Below are positions 41,701 through 51,469 of a stretch of DNA of 64,000 nt, one piece after another. The DNA is from Aspidiotus rigidus (lineage: Eukaryota > Arthropoda > Insecta > Hemiptera > Diaspididae). The position numbers and the translations under genes were made by a program. How positions within the stretch are numbered: position 1 is the first letter of the stretch; each line of letters starts with the position of its first letter. Below the pieces are notes generated by a model. It was not told the origin of the DNA. It saw only the letters and a list, made by a program, of their open reading frames with translations, and ran no database searches. The stretch is from assembly GCA_035079385.1 (NCBI GenBank), contig JAVHKY010000036.1:248001-312000 (forward strand). Direction: 5' to 3'.

Positions 41701-41934
41701 TCATCCTCTATGAAAACTGGAGTTCAAAAGTTTCCGAGTTCCGGACGACATTATGATCTGGATATGAGCGTCCTCTCCTTCTTTTAAACTCACCGAGTTG
41801 TCGTTTGCTAGCATGAAAACTTCCTCACTTGCCAATTTATCGATGAGGATAGCAATTAATTTCAAGCAGACGCATCTAAACTTCATGTACAACTCAACCT
41901 TTGAATGTGCAATGGATCGATTTGTGTATCCCAA
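41701..41934 (-). pseudogene. Possible decayed coding fragment
   Basis: An open frame of about 77 codons with protein-like composition (FRCVCLKLIAILIDKLASEE, then NDNSVSLKEGEDAHIQ) without an ATG near its start. It lies 650 bp from the fragment at 40.6-41.1 kb on the same strand and could be part of the same dead element. No family recognised. Confidence 0.25.
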
Positions 41935-43007
41935 CGTTGAGAGGTTCGCAATGAGCGACCACTAAGTTCAGCGTTTTATTCTTCAAGCGTGACAGACCCC
42001 TTTAGAAGTCAGACCACTAAATTTTCCCCGAGTCCTTTCTATATGGAGGGTTTTGAGAAGAACGTTACTCATGTTTTCTGTCACAATCTGGTCGCGAACG
42101 TTGGAATTTTTCGTTCATAAACTGGATTAGGGCCATCTCGACGTTTTCCGAGAATTGTATCTCCAACGAAAGAAGTAATATGGAAAGTAGTCCTCGTTGC
42201 TTTAAGAAGTCGATTTGGCATCTCGTATCAACTTCAATCCATCACTCTCCTGAAGATTGATGTCAGAACTGGTCGAGAGAAGGGATACTCGAAACGAGTA
42301 AACACAGAGTTTTTTACAAGAAAGACAAAAAGTTATGTCGGGCCATAATTTAAAAAATCGTATCGATTTTGTCAAAACTAGTATATCTTCGTTTACGTGA
42401 ACGTAAACGAAGATGGAAAAATGGTCACCTTCCTTTTCTATTCTCTCAAGGAAGCGAGAAAGCTCATCACAGTCATTGAAGCAATCAGTAGACCTGTTTT
42501 ATGCGGAAAGTTCATTAAACGATTAAGATTAATTATTCGGGCGAACTTTTCGAAGTCCTCCTCCTTTAATATGTAGCACCAAAGATAAAACTCCTCCCAG
42601 CTCCCTTTCGAACCTACTTCCTTTATGTATATTGCTGGATAGTGGAAATTTAGGCTCCGAAAGTGAACTAGATCCCCATCCCCCTCTTCTTATACTGCTC
42701 GAAGGTCGACATTTTTCCACGTACTTGGAAGTAGGTCAGAGCCCCAGCTTTCTATCTATCGGCTTAATTTCCGTTGTTTTCCAAGTCTCCCCACTTTTCG
42801 TGGTCTAAAACTCGAGAACCACTTATCAAATCGAGCTTAAATTTGCGGTTGTATGTTTGTGTAGGTCTCAGAATTCCATTTGTCTGTAAATGAAGTCCTG
42901 ATCTTCTTGAGGGAGAAGATGAGCATTTTTCTCTGTAACTCGAGAACGGTAGAACCGATTTTGCTGATGTATTCGTGTTATGGCTGCGAACTTTTTAAGG
43001 CATCGAC
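41935..43007. other. No gene recognised; minisatellite-type fragments and a palindrome
   Basis: Contains pieces of the dispersed family (TTTTCCCCGAGTCCTTTCTA near 42017; TTTTCCACGTACTTGGAAG near 42712). A 30-bp palindrome lies at 42385. Confidence 0.4.
42385..42414. repeat. 30-bp near-perfect palindrome
   Basis: ATCTTCGTTTACGT and ACGTAAACGAAGAT are perfect inverted 14-mers separated by two bases (GA). Confidence 0.8.
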
Positions 43008-43815
43008 TTGATTCTTAGCTCCTTCGGGGAGGAAACTTTGATTTTGAATTGTAATCATAGCAATGACGATCTCATCTACGCCAATTTTGCCAACGACTTT
43101 GTAACCAAGCATAATTTGTACGTATGGTGTGGTATATTAGATCTACGTTTCCCACGACGACCAAGTTCGTATTGGGAAGATGACGAAATGATGCGTCGGC
43201 CCGTGCATCCGTCAGAGAGCGCCCCTATCATTCTAAAGCAATAAGTAGCAAAAGGTGAACCTATCGTATTTGCCCACAACAGATATAAATATTGCAAAGA
43301 TTAGGATTCAAAGAGAATACGAATTTTTGCCTCTGAAAAATTTTGCTCCATGGGTCAAAAGTTCAGGATGTGAGCAGTCGACGCTAGCGCTGCATGGCAC
43401 TTCTCCGCATATGCGCGAGTCGAGTCACGTCTTCACAACGCTGAACCAGATCGACTCGTACGTCAAAATTATTCTAAATCCAACTCTTTTATTGCCGTAG
43501 GTCAGTTTTTCTAGGTCAAACCCCTATCCCAAGTCATATTTGCCGTACGCCAAAAAACGGTTAATGATTTTAAACGCCCCGAGCGGCGTAGACGAATCGG
43601 CGGTAGGCGACATCAGATTGAAAAGAGAAATTCAAGTGTTTCGAGAAAAACTGAGAGCTTTATTTTCTTTGAATAAGAATAAATATACAGTGACTGGCAA
43701 TGTTGTAACAGAGAAAAAAAAGGAGGACGCAGGAGGGAATGAGAGGGAGAGACAAACAGAAAGAGATGGTCAGAGTTCAGAGATTAATTTGGACGTGAAG
43801 GAGACAGAGTCTTAA
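43008..43815 (+). other. CpG-rich block with three exon-like open frames, unrecognised
   Basis: This stretch is richer in CpG than its surroundings. Frames at 43008-43244, 43255-43500 and about 43520-43815 are open one after another. The last follows a good acceptor (GTCAGTTTTTCTAG) and reads PYAKKRLMILNAPSG, DIRLKREIQVFREKLRALFS, then a hydrophilic E/K/R tail and TAA at 43815. It could be the last exon of a plus-strand gene whose other exons I cannot place, or a dead element. No family recognised. Confidence 0.3.
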
Positions 43816-43837
43816 ATTGTAGCACGTGAGGTGTCAA

Positions 43838-44290
43838 ACCTGCGGCTTCCGCGGCGATCAACGAGAGATGACTTGAAGGTGCTGTACCCGCGGTTTCCGC
43901 GTCGAGCAGCTAGTGGAGAAAATGTCTAGAGACACCGGGCCAGATGGAGTAGAGTAATAAACCCGCGGTTTCCGCGGAGAGTAACGAAGCAGGAGATGGT
44001 CTACACCCGTGGTTTCCGCGGAGAATAGGCCAATGAGTGCCTTGTATCCGCGGCGATTGACACGAGAGATGGACGTTGTAAACGCGGTTTCCGCGGCGAG
44101 CAACGAAGTAGGAGACGGTCCACACCCGTGATTTCCGCGGAGAATAGGCCGAGGAATGCATTGTACCCGCGATATCCGCGGCGAGCAACGAGAAAGAGAG
44201 GAGGATAGCCGGTATCAAGCCAAAGAACGAAGAGATGAAGAAACCGAAAAGAAGTCGAGAGGAATGGTTACACCCGCGGTTTCCGTGGAG
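43838..44290. repeat. Array of CCGCGG-TTT-CCGCGG hairpins
   Basis: The motif CCGCGGTTTCCGCGG or close variants recurs at about 43840, 43888, 43963, 44007, 44048, 44082, 44126, 44166 and 44273. Each is a 6-bp GC-only stem with a 3-base loop. Linkers repeat too: GAGAATAGGCC after one motif type and AACGAAG.AGGAGA.GGTC before the next, giving a higher-order period of about 119 bp (43977-44060 matches 44096-44179). Minus-strand open frames here are by-products of the repeat. Confidence 0.85.
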
Positions 44291-44440
44291 AATAGCCTAG
44301 TGAGAAGCTGGGGGAAACTGAGAGAGAGAGAGGAGGGAGAGGGAGAGAGCTGGTAAAGCAGGTTAAGCTGTAAGGAAAGCAGTAGTGGAAGCTAAGAGAG
44401 AAGTGACGAAAAGTGAGCCGATTCTGTCTTAATGGTTGGT
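44180..44440. repeat. Purine-rich GA tract
   Basis: Nearly uninterrupted GAGA/GGAG sequence (GAGAGAGAGAGGAGGGAGAG near 44320) follows and overlaps the end of the hairpin array. Confidence 0.6.
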
Positions 44441-45084
44441 GGGGACCAAAGTAACGCGCAATAGATGTCTCAGAAACGTGTTTCGTTGTGATGGAATTTT
44501 ACATATTAGACTCTTATGGACGCTAACACTTTTCTTCTCAATTTAATGGAATACGGTTGATTTATTTGAAAATTATGATGGAACAAAAGTTTTTCAACGT
44601 TATTCCACGAAAAAATTAATTAATGGTAAACCCTTTTGAATGTCGATAGTCAATAGTACAACAAAACAAGATTCAATTAGGTTTGCTTGCCAGTGTTGCC
44701 AGTTGGCGCATATACAAATGAACGTCTGGGAACTTTTTTGACAGACATCGAAGAACTTTGAACATCGAGCTATGTAATTATATATTAAGTGGAAACTCGA
44801 AAAGATTTCAATTGTCCAGTTTGAATATCTTGTATTTCACTCCAAATATCGGTGGGTCTTTTAATACAGGTTCCTTGCTTTCTTCGTTCAACTTCAAGGA
44901 AAAGGGGTACTCCAATGTGTAATTTTGTATCGCAAATATCGCTTAAATTATGAAAAGCGTTTTCGGTTCACCAAAAGCGCTCGCACCTGTATTATACAAG
45001 TTTCTGAGGTATTTGCAATTAGAAGTTACTCGTCATAATTGGTAACCGTAATTCGGAAAATCTGCTTAACCCATCAAGTCAACT
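44441..45084. other. No gene recognised
   Basis: AT-rich DNA without recognisable coding or repeat content. Confidence 0.35.
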
Positions 45085-46460
45085 GTGAGTTCTAAGCCCG
45101 GCTTCTTTGGAACCACAATTTTCTGAGGAGGACGGTGAATATATTTTCCTTGTTGACGTTACCACCACATCAGTATGAAGAAGTCAAAAGTTCATCATTC
45201 CATTATTACCCTCGCCTCTATCTTTCCTGGAGCAAGGGAAAAATACGTGACTATTTTGTTTCGCCAGCAAGCGTCAATCTGGTTGAATTCAATTATTACC
45301 ACAAAAAATATTAAGTAAATATCACAGATATACAGTTCCTTTGAATAAACCAAAACGTACGATTAATCCGTTGAGCTAGGTGCTAGCCCAAACCATACTT
45401 TTGCGTATCCGATCAATCGATTCCACCGATCGCATCTATATCCCCTCCTATCATATGTAATTCAGTGTGTAAGTACTGACTGTAACGGTACAAAGTGTAG
45501 CAAGAATTTTAAAACTGTGTGAGCGACATTGTACCGGATTATTTTCGAGATTCAAGAGTTCGAGAGTATTCTCCATGCAAGGCAGGAAGGATTTACACTG
45601 GACTCAGGTAAACGCAAGTTGGCTGCAGTTATGAGTATTACTGATGTATTGTGCAGCGATAGCGACCTTCTACAGTTCACAAACATAAATACATGTGAAG
45701 AGAGAAAAAAAAAAGAAAACAACGGTACACCAAGGCAACAAGAACCATACGAACAACGGGTGGGTAACGCTTTTCCCTAGGGTGAATTTTGGACTCTGCT
45801 CGGTGTAAAGGAATCGCACGAGTATAATCGGTCGTTGAGTTCTCCTTCTCCGTTATAGGAACAATTATTCCTGTCATTCCACGTTATAGTGTTGCTCCGT
45901 GTTATCGCATTTTTGTTCGTGAATAAAAACTTTTCGTGTGTTGGTGAGTTGAGCTGTTGATATTGTATTGGTGAGTAAATCTGTAATTACAATCGTCAGT
46001 TCGATAGTTAGGGTTCCATTTATATCAAGTAAGCGATGCACGGTTGTGACGATGAATATTAAAATTGCAGTGACGTGACTTAGAGCCCTGTGGTCGATAT
46101 TTAAATGAAGATGGTGTTATCGTTGAATATATTTAGTTATCCTAAAGACTGTCAGGCAGTTGTTGGTTGTGTGAGTAGGCCTCCAGTGATGTACATAGTT
46201 GACGTCGCGGATGTCTTGGCAGTTTCGATTTTGTTATGGCCTAAGCGTGAAAGTATAAAAATCTGTTGCTTTTGATGAACTCGTCCAGGAACCCGCGAGA
46301 TTTTGAGCCCCTGTCGAAAATGGAGGATTTTACGGACTTCTGATAACTACAAATTTCTGGGTGGACGGTGAACATGTTTCTAACTCCGCTGTTTGAGGAA
46401 GTCAAAAGTTCCCGCTCTGCTTTCTGGAGGAGGCAAATACATTGCTACTTTATCTAAAGA
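45085..46460. repeat. Pair of diverged direct repeats
   Basis: 45085-45265 and 46295-46460 share GGACGGTGAA, GAAGTCAAAAGTTC, a CTGGAG..A.GG..AAATAC segment and ACTATTTTGT/ACTTTATCTA ends in the same order. Between them lies a stretch with GAATAAAAAC near 45921 and short open frames without recognisable products. Confidence 0.5.
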
Positions 46461-46499
46461 GTTTTTCCTCCCGAGTAAAACATCTTTCAAAATTATAAA

Positions 46500-47060
46500 A
46501 AATGCTTTATTTTTCACAATATTCAACGCGCGAATTTAGTTCGACGTTTCGCCGCCCACACGTCATCTTCAGGAACAGAACTGAATGTGTAATGCGAAAA
46601 GAAAAAAAGATGAACTGAGTGATAATCGTCGAATTCACATCAGATAGACCGCACGTGTGCGTTTTGAAATTGATTGTATTCTTATCTTCGACAGTATTGA
46701 CGACCTCTAAAGTTTTTCTTTTTTCATCGTTGTTTTCTTTACCCAAAATGTCAAGTTGGCCAGTATACAAATGATGTCAAAAATCGTAAGGATTGTACGG
46801 CCTTATCCTCCCACTCTCTCGGCACTGGTCATCAATTTGACTTCGCCCTGGAAACTACGATGAAAAAATACAAATTTCAGAAGTCGTCAATATTATCAGA
46901 AATAAAATACACGCGGTCTATTTAAGGCGTATTCTAGGATTATCACTCAGTTCATCTGCGGACTCTTTTTTTCTTTTCGCACTTCTTCTCTTCTATTTAG
47001 TTCTGTTCCTGAAGATGTTGCGTGAGCATCAAAACGTCGAACTGAATTTAAAGTCATTTT
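46500..47060. mobile_element. Inverted pair of Penelope-type terminal-repeat remnants
   Basis: 46530-46641 and 46925-47056 are inverted copies sharing AGTTCGACGTTT, ATCTTCAGGAACAGAACT, GCGAAAAGAAAAAAAG and GATGAACTGAGTGATAATC. Each carries a CTGAAGA ... AAACGTCGAAC order like the hammerhead cores of Penelope-element ends, with imperfect stem II. No coding part remains. Confidence 0.6.
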
Positions 47061-47090
47061 CTCTCTCTAATTTCGATTAGGTACATTTTT

Positions 47091-47122
47091 GGGGCTCTTG
47101 CCTCCAGCAAGGCGAGAGCCCC
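47091..47122. repeat. GC-rich hairpin
   Basis: GGGGCTCTTGCC and GGCGAGAGCCCC pair over 12 bp (one T-G) around an 8-base loop. Confidence 0.75.
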
Positions 47123-47329
47123 AATGCAATTGCGAGGGGGAAAAAAAAAAGAGAAAAAAAAAGAAGTTCTCACCGAAAAAATGTGTTGTGACGTCACACA
47201 AGTAAGACATACATTCTCTGTCTCTTGAGATTTAATTTTTGCCTGGCAAATTTCATTTCTCGGACAGTCTTCGTCAAGAGTGACCAAGATGACCATGATA
47301 GTCTTGGAACATCAATATTGATGATCCTA

Positions 47330-47615
47330 GTTGCGTTCTATTTGTCAAAATTATGGGTTTTGAAAAATTTGAGTGACATTAACACCTAACACCAAGATCA
47401 AACCCACCTCTGAAGCAGGGGTAAAATTTATAACACCGTGTTAGACCTTCTGACACTTTGTTTTGTTTTGTAAAAAGAACAAACATTGGTGTTGAAATTT
47501 GTGATGTCATCCATGACGTCACTTGCCAGGATAAAGTACAAAAAGAACTCCTCAACTTGACACCAAGTCTAAAAGTGATGAAAAGTGACTGAAGTCAGGA
47601 CAAATAGAACGCAAC
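47330..47615. mobile_element. MITE of 286 bp with TA target-site duplication
   Basis: The terminal inverted repeat GTTGCGTTCTATTTGTC (17 bp, perfect) starts at 47330 and its inverse ends at 47615, with TA directly outside both ends (47328-47329, 47616-47617). This is the Tc1/mariner-type signature. The interior is non-coding, with one TGACGTCA at 47514. Confidence 0.8.
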
Positions 47616-47617
47616 TA

Positions 47618-48249
47618 ATGTATTTATTGTATGATAAATACTGTACTGCATATTCTGTGTCACCTATGATTTTATTTTTGCATAGCATTTTTCAAATTTC
47701 TGTAGAGTCTTTAAGAATGTTTCTTCTTCTCGATACTTTCTTAATCGTAATACCTACCACGTACGTACAAATATTAAGTCTCTGAGATTTCAGATCAGAG
47801 TGGAACAAAGATGCAGATCTCTTGGTTTCCAGATCTTGACATAGAAAAAATCGAGGTCTCTTGAGCTCTACATCTTGGTAGGAAAAGAAGCTCCATTTCT
47901 TTTGAAAAAAATTGAAAAATAAATTTTCGTCACGTAACAGTCAATTAGAAAAAATCCAAGAGACCCGGATACTGAGGCGCAGGGTGACTTAATCTTGTTT
48001 CTTTCTACGGTAAACTTCTTATAAAATGAGATACATATCTTTTCTTTGAATAATTGAAAATGTCGATATAAAATAATCGACGTTCGGTATCGATTTATTG
48101 ATTCTGTGGATCATCCCAAATCAATTTTCCTGATCATATCGATGTATGAATTTTTCAAGACTATCTAATACTTGAAGTAGCACGTTCGCCTGTCTGTATG
48201 AACATCCATTACTTTTAAACCCTTGGACCTATTGACTCGATTTTTTTCA
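47618..48249. other. No gene recognised
   Basis: AT-rich DNA without recognised genes or repeats. Confidence 0.35.
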
Positions 48250-48770
48250 GCGGGGAACCCGCTATCCCTTTTCGCGGGCGCGAACGGTTCAAGATTGTTG
48301 ACTTGATGGCGTCACGGAGAGGGGGAGGGGAGTTAGAAAAATGTCGACTCCTGAACTATTTATGATAAGAGGGGGACTTGGGGAAAATTTCCACTCTCGA
48401 GCTGTATACGATAGGAGAGGGATTCAGAGTAATTTCGATCTCCAAGATTTTATGGGAGGGGGGGCTAAGGAAATTTTCGTCCGCGATCGCGAGCGGTCCA
48501 AGGTTGATGACGCCACGGAGAGGGTGCGAGTTGGAAAAATTTCGACTCTTGAGCTATTTATGATAGGAGGGGAATTTGTAATGATTTCGACCTCCAAGCT
48601 ATACTTGTATAGGATAGGAGAGGGACTTGAAAAAATGTTGACTCTCGAGCTACAGACGAAGAATAGGATTGTCTATATGTTCTACTTTTTGAAAGACTTT
48701 CCGCAGTGGAATACGGATCTTGCGGGTTCCCCGCTCGCCGTTGTAGAACTCGAAACGGCATCCTAATTTT
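48250..48770. repeat. Minisatellite block with an internal duplication of about 200 bp
   Basis: The unit TCGACTCYTGARCTATTTAT followed by GATAAGAGGGGGACTTGG-like bases recurs about every 45-60 bp. GCGAACGGTTCAAGATTG ... CACGGAGAGGG at about 48282-48326 reappears at about 48493-48530 with the same downstream motif. Its borders carry GGGGAACCCGCT and GCGGGTTCCCCGCTCGCCGT. An apparent 141-codon frame here is made of repeat units. Confidence 0.7.
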
Positions 48771-49919
48771 TTCTATCTCGGTAAGGTTTTTGAATGAATT
48801 TCGAGGTCTTGATGGAATCTTCAGGGAAATTCATTACTAAAAACAGCTGGCAACCAGTATGGGGATCAGCCCACTTTTTCCACTAAAAGCCACTTTTTTA
48901 AACCCCACCTAAGTTGCCACTATTTTCAAATTCAAGCCACTTCTGCCACTATTTCAACTGTTTTACATTTTTTTAAATAGGTGATGATTATTGTGTGCAA
49001 AATTGCACCGTGCATTGAAAATAAGTGAACAGTAGTGAACCATTTCCTCTGAAATAATTGCTTCAATATGAAAAACAGGCAAACCGACGAAGTTAGTGCG
49101 GTGTGTAGAGACAATTCCCAAAACAAGAAAAATTCCTAGAATTGAGTAACACAGTTATACACTTCGACCATTTAATTTTCCCGATATTTGAAGTTGAATA
49201 AAATAAAACATTACTCTTAGTCTATTTCTCTCCCAAATACGAGTCGTATTTGTATTTTTAGACACTTCTTAGCCACTTTCCAAATTTAGAAATCCACTAT
49301 TTTCCACAAAAAAAAAAGGATCCCCACAATGCAACCTTGATAAAGAGTATTCTTGAAATTCAGGGGGGAGAGAGAGAGAGAGAGAAAAGATTTGTCTTTG
49401 ACAAAATCATGATTTAGGCAATGTGAAGAGGTATGGACAAAGATATTAAAGAAAGGAAGATGGACGTAAATATATTCAACTAGGTGCACAGACTGATCAA
49501 CTGAATCAAAAGGAGATGCTGGTTCTGAAAATGGTCAAGTGTCCCCATCAAATTTAAGACATAATTTAATTTATACAAAATGCAATGCTTGCCGTCAGTC
49601 GGTATGCCAACGACTGATGAATTTTCCAAGTTATCCTCTAATCTTGCGTAACTAACTTTTCCCCAAGTCCTCCTGCTCCTATCTGTAGCTCATAAATCAA
49701 CACTTTTCTGTGTATATTTGAAAGGTGGTAATTTTTTTATACCCTCCTTCTCATCGTCTGGAGGATACGACCACGTCTATTCTTCGAACTACCTCTCTCC
49801 TTTTCACTCTGGGAAAATATAGCATTTGTCGAAGTCCCTAAAATGGCTCAAGGTAACTCATGAAGTCAACACGCGAATTTCAGAATGACCCCCACCCTTG
49901 AGACTTATCTTTGTGAAAA
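48771..49919. other. No gene recognised
   Basis: AT-rich, with a (GA)n run near 49367 and another minisatellite-family fragment at 49630-49720 (TTTTCCCCAAGTCCTCCTGC). Confidence 0.4.
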
Positions 49920-50260
49920 AAGAAACTCAATGTTTTTAAGCAAGCGAGAAAAAACCTTTATTGGAAAGCGAAAGATTCCCCGCCTCGTGAATTCACGACT
50001 GAAATGGTTGAAATGTTTAGAAGTAAATCAAGTATACAGTTTAGTAAATAATGTGCCGATATGACCACCTCAAAGGAAGATGGATGGTATCCTCGTAGGT
50101 ATGAGCCATACTGAATTGAATGATGGAGATCCTGAGGCACGTAACAATCATTTAATGAACAGGTTTACACGCAACCGGTTTCGAACACGCCAAGGTGTTC
50201 ATCGACAGGCGTCGAACAGAAAACTAAACAAAGACACCGGTATAGAAGGGTGAAACATGA
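49920..50260. mobile_element. Penelope-type terminal-repeat remnant
   Basis: On the minus strand near 50210-50175, GTCGATGAACACCTTGGCGT followed by GTTCGAAACCGG gives a perfect AACAC/GTGTT stem between a GATGA box and a CGAAAC box, the order of Penelope-associated hammerheads. No coding sequence is associated. Confidence 0.45.
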
Positions 50261-51469
50261 GACAACAAAGCCGAATTAATTGAAGTTGAAATGAAAAAAA
50301 GGGGGGGGGGGGAGGACTGAAGTAAAAAAATGAATCACGACAATCTAAATAAACTCGGATATCACGATAACTTCATTAAATAAAATACAATTAAAATTAA
50401 AACCATGATCCCTTATAAAACAGGTTCCCTGCCACCCCTCGTTTGACCCGTGAGTTTTTTTCATACTATATACACATTGAAACTACAGACTCAAAAACAT
50501 TTCGGAGTCTTCAAAATTTCGATTCCGATTCTCAATACTAAAACCAATTCGACTCATGGAATCGATTCCCTGCGTTCCTCGTTCAACTTCCTTAAGAGAG
50601 CCGTCATTTTTCGAATTAGGGGAAAGCTAGTATGATATCACATTGAACAAATAGTGTTCGAGGCCTAAAATAAGCCTAGACCTAGTATAAGTATGAAGAA
50701 GCTTGGACATAGATTCAGCCTAGTATAAAATTAGTATACTGTATGGGACAAAAAAAAGGGGTGGGAACTCGGAAAAAGCTTAGCTAACATGTGACATCTC
50801 CCAAGTGCCTCGTATGTAGCTTGGCGGTTGAAATTTTCTTAAGTCGACGCCCATAATTTTTCTTCAAATACCCCCTCTCCCCATAAAAATAGGTTCTCTC
50901 TTAGAAGAATCTCGGAAACAGCTACCTGCATCTGAACCAGCCGTATTGACCGTATTCAAAGAAAATAAAATTTCTTACTGATCGTTGATTTGGAAATACA
51001 TCAATCGAATTTTGCACGACACATGCGTTCCAGATGAGAAGTCTGCTAGAAAGGCCCCTAGAATACGCTACAGACAGAAATTTCACTCACAATTATGAAT
51101 TAAGATCACAATGGTTATTGCTCCCGGTGTTATTCTTATTGGCAGGGGTAGTAAGCTTAAGTTTGATTCAAACTTCAAACCAACTGTAATAATAAGCTCA
51201 AGCGGAACAATTTCTTATTTTTTCAATTTTAAAACTTGATGACAAAATACAACAGTTTTTGTTGAAGGTTTTCTAGCCTAAGCTCGAACGTTTTGATTGG
51301 CCTACGAGACGTGTTGGATTTTTTCTGTTAAACACATTTTTTTTTTTTCAATAACTCAGAAAGAAGTCTGGTACTCCTAAGCTTTGAGAACATTGAGCTT
51401 TACGTTTAAGCCGAGATAAATTTAATTTCAAGTTTGAACCATCAGTGGACAGAAATTTCATTTTAGATA
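50261..51469. repeat. Cluster of dispersed-repeat fragments
   Basis: Contains a G9 run at 50303, three fragments of the ACAGGTTCCCTGCCACCCCT / CTCGTTCAACTTCCTTAAG family (about 50420, 50570, 50880), CCTAGACCTAGTATAAGTAT words (about 50675) and a minisatellite fragment (about 50795-50870). Confidence 0.5.

Noticed and set aside
43858..44218. Minus-strand frames with repeated SAETAG/SPRKPRV-type peptides
   Set aside because: They are translations of the CCGCGG hairpin array, not a repeat protein.
43838..44290. CRISPR-like array
   Set aside because: Repeat spacing varies from about 35 to 107 bp, the linkers are themselves repeated, and the sequence is an animal nuclear genome.
48341..48766. 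Open frame of 141 codons on the plus strand
   Set aside because: It is made of minisatellite units and the protein repeats with the DNA period; no domain.
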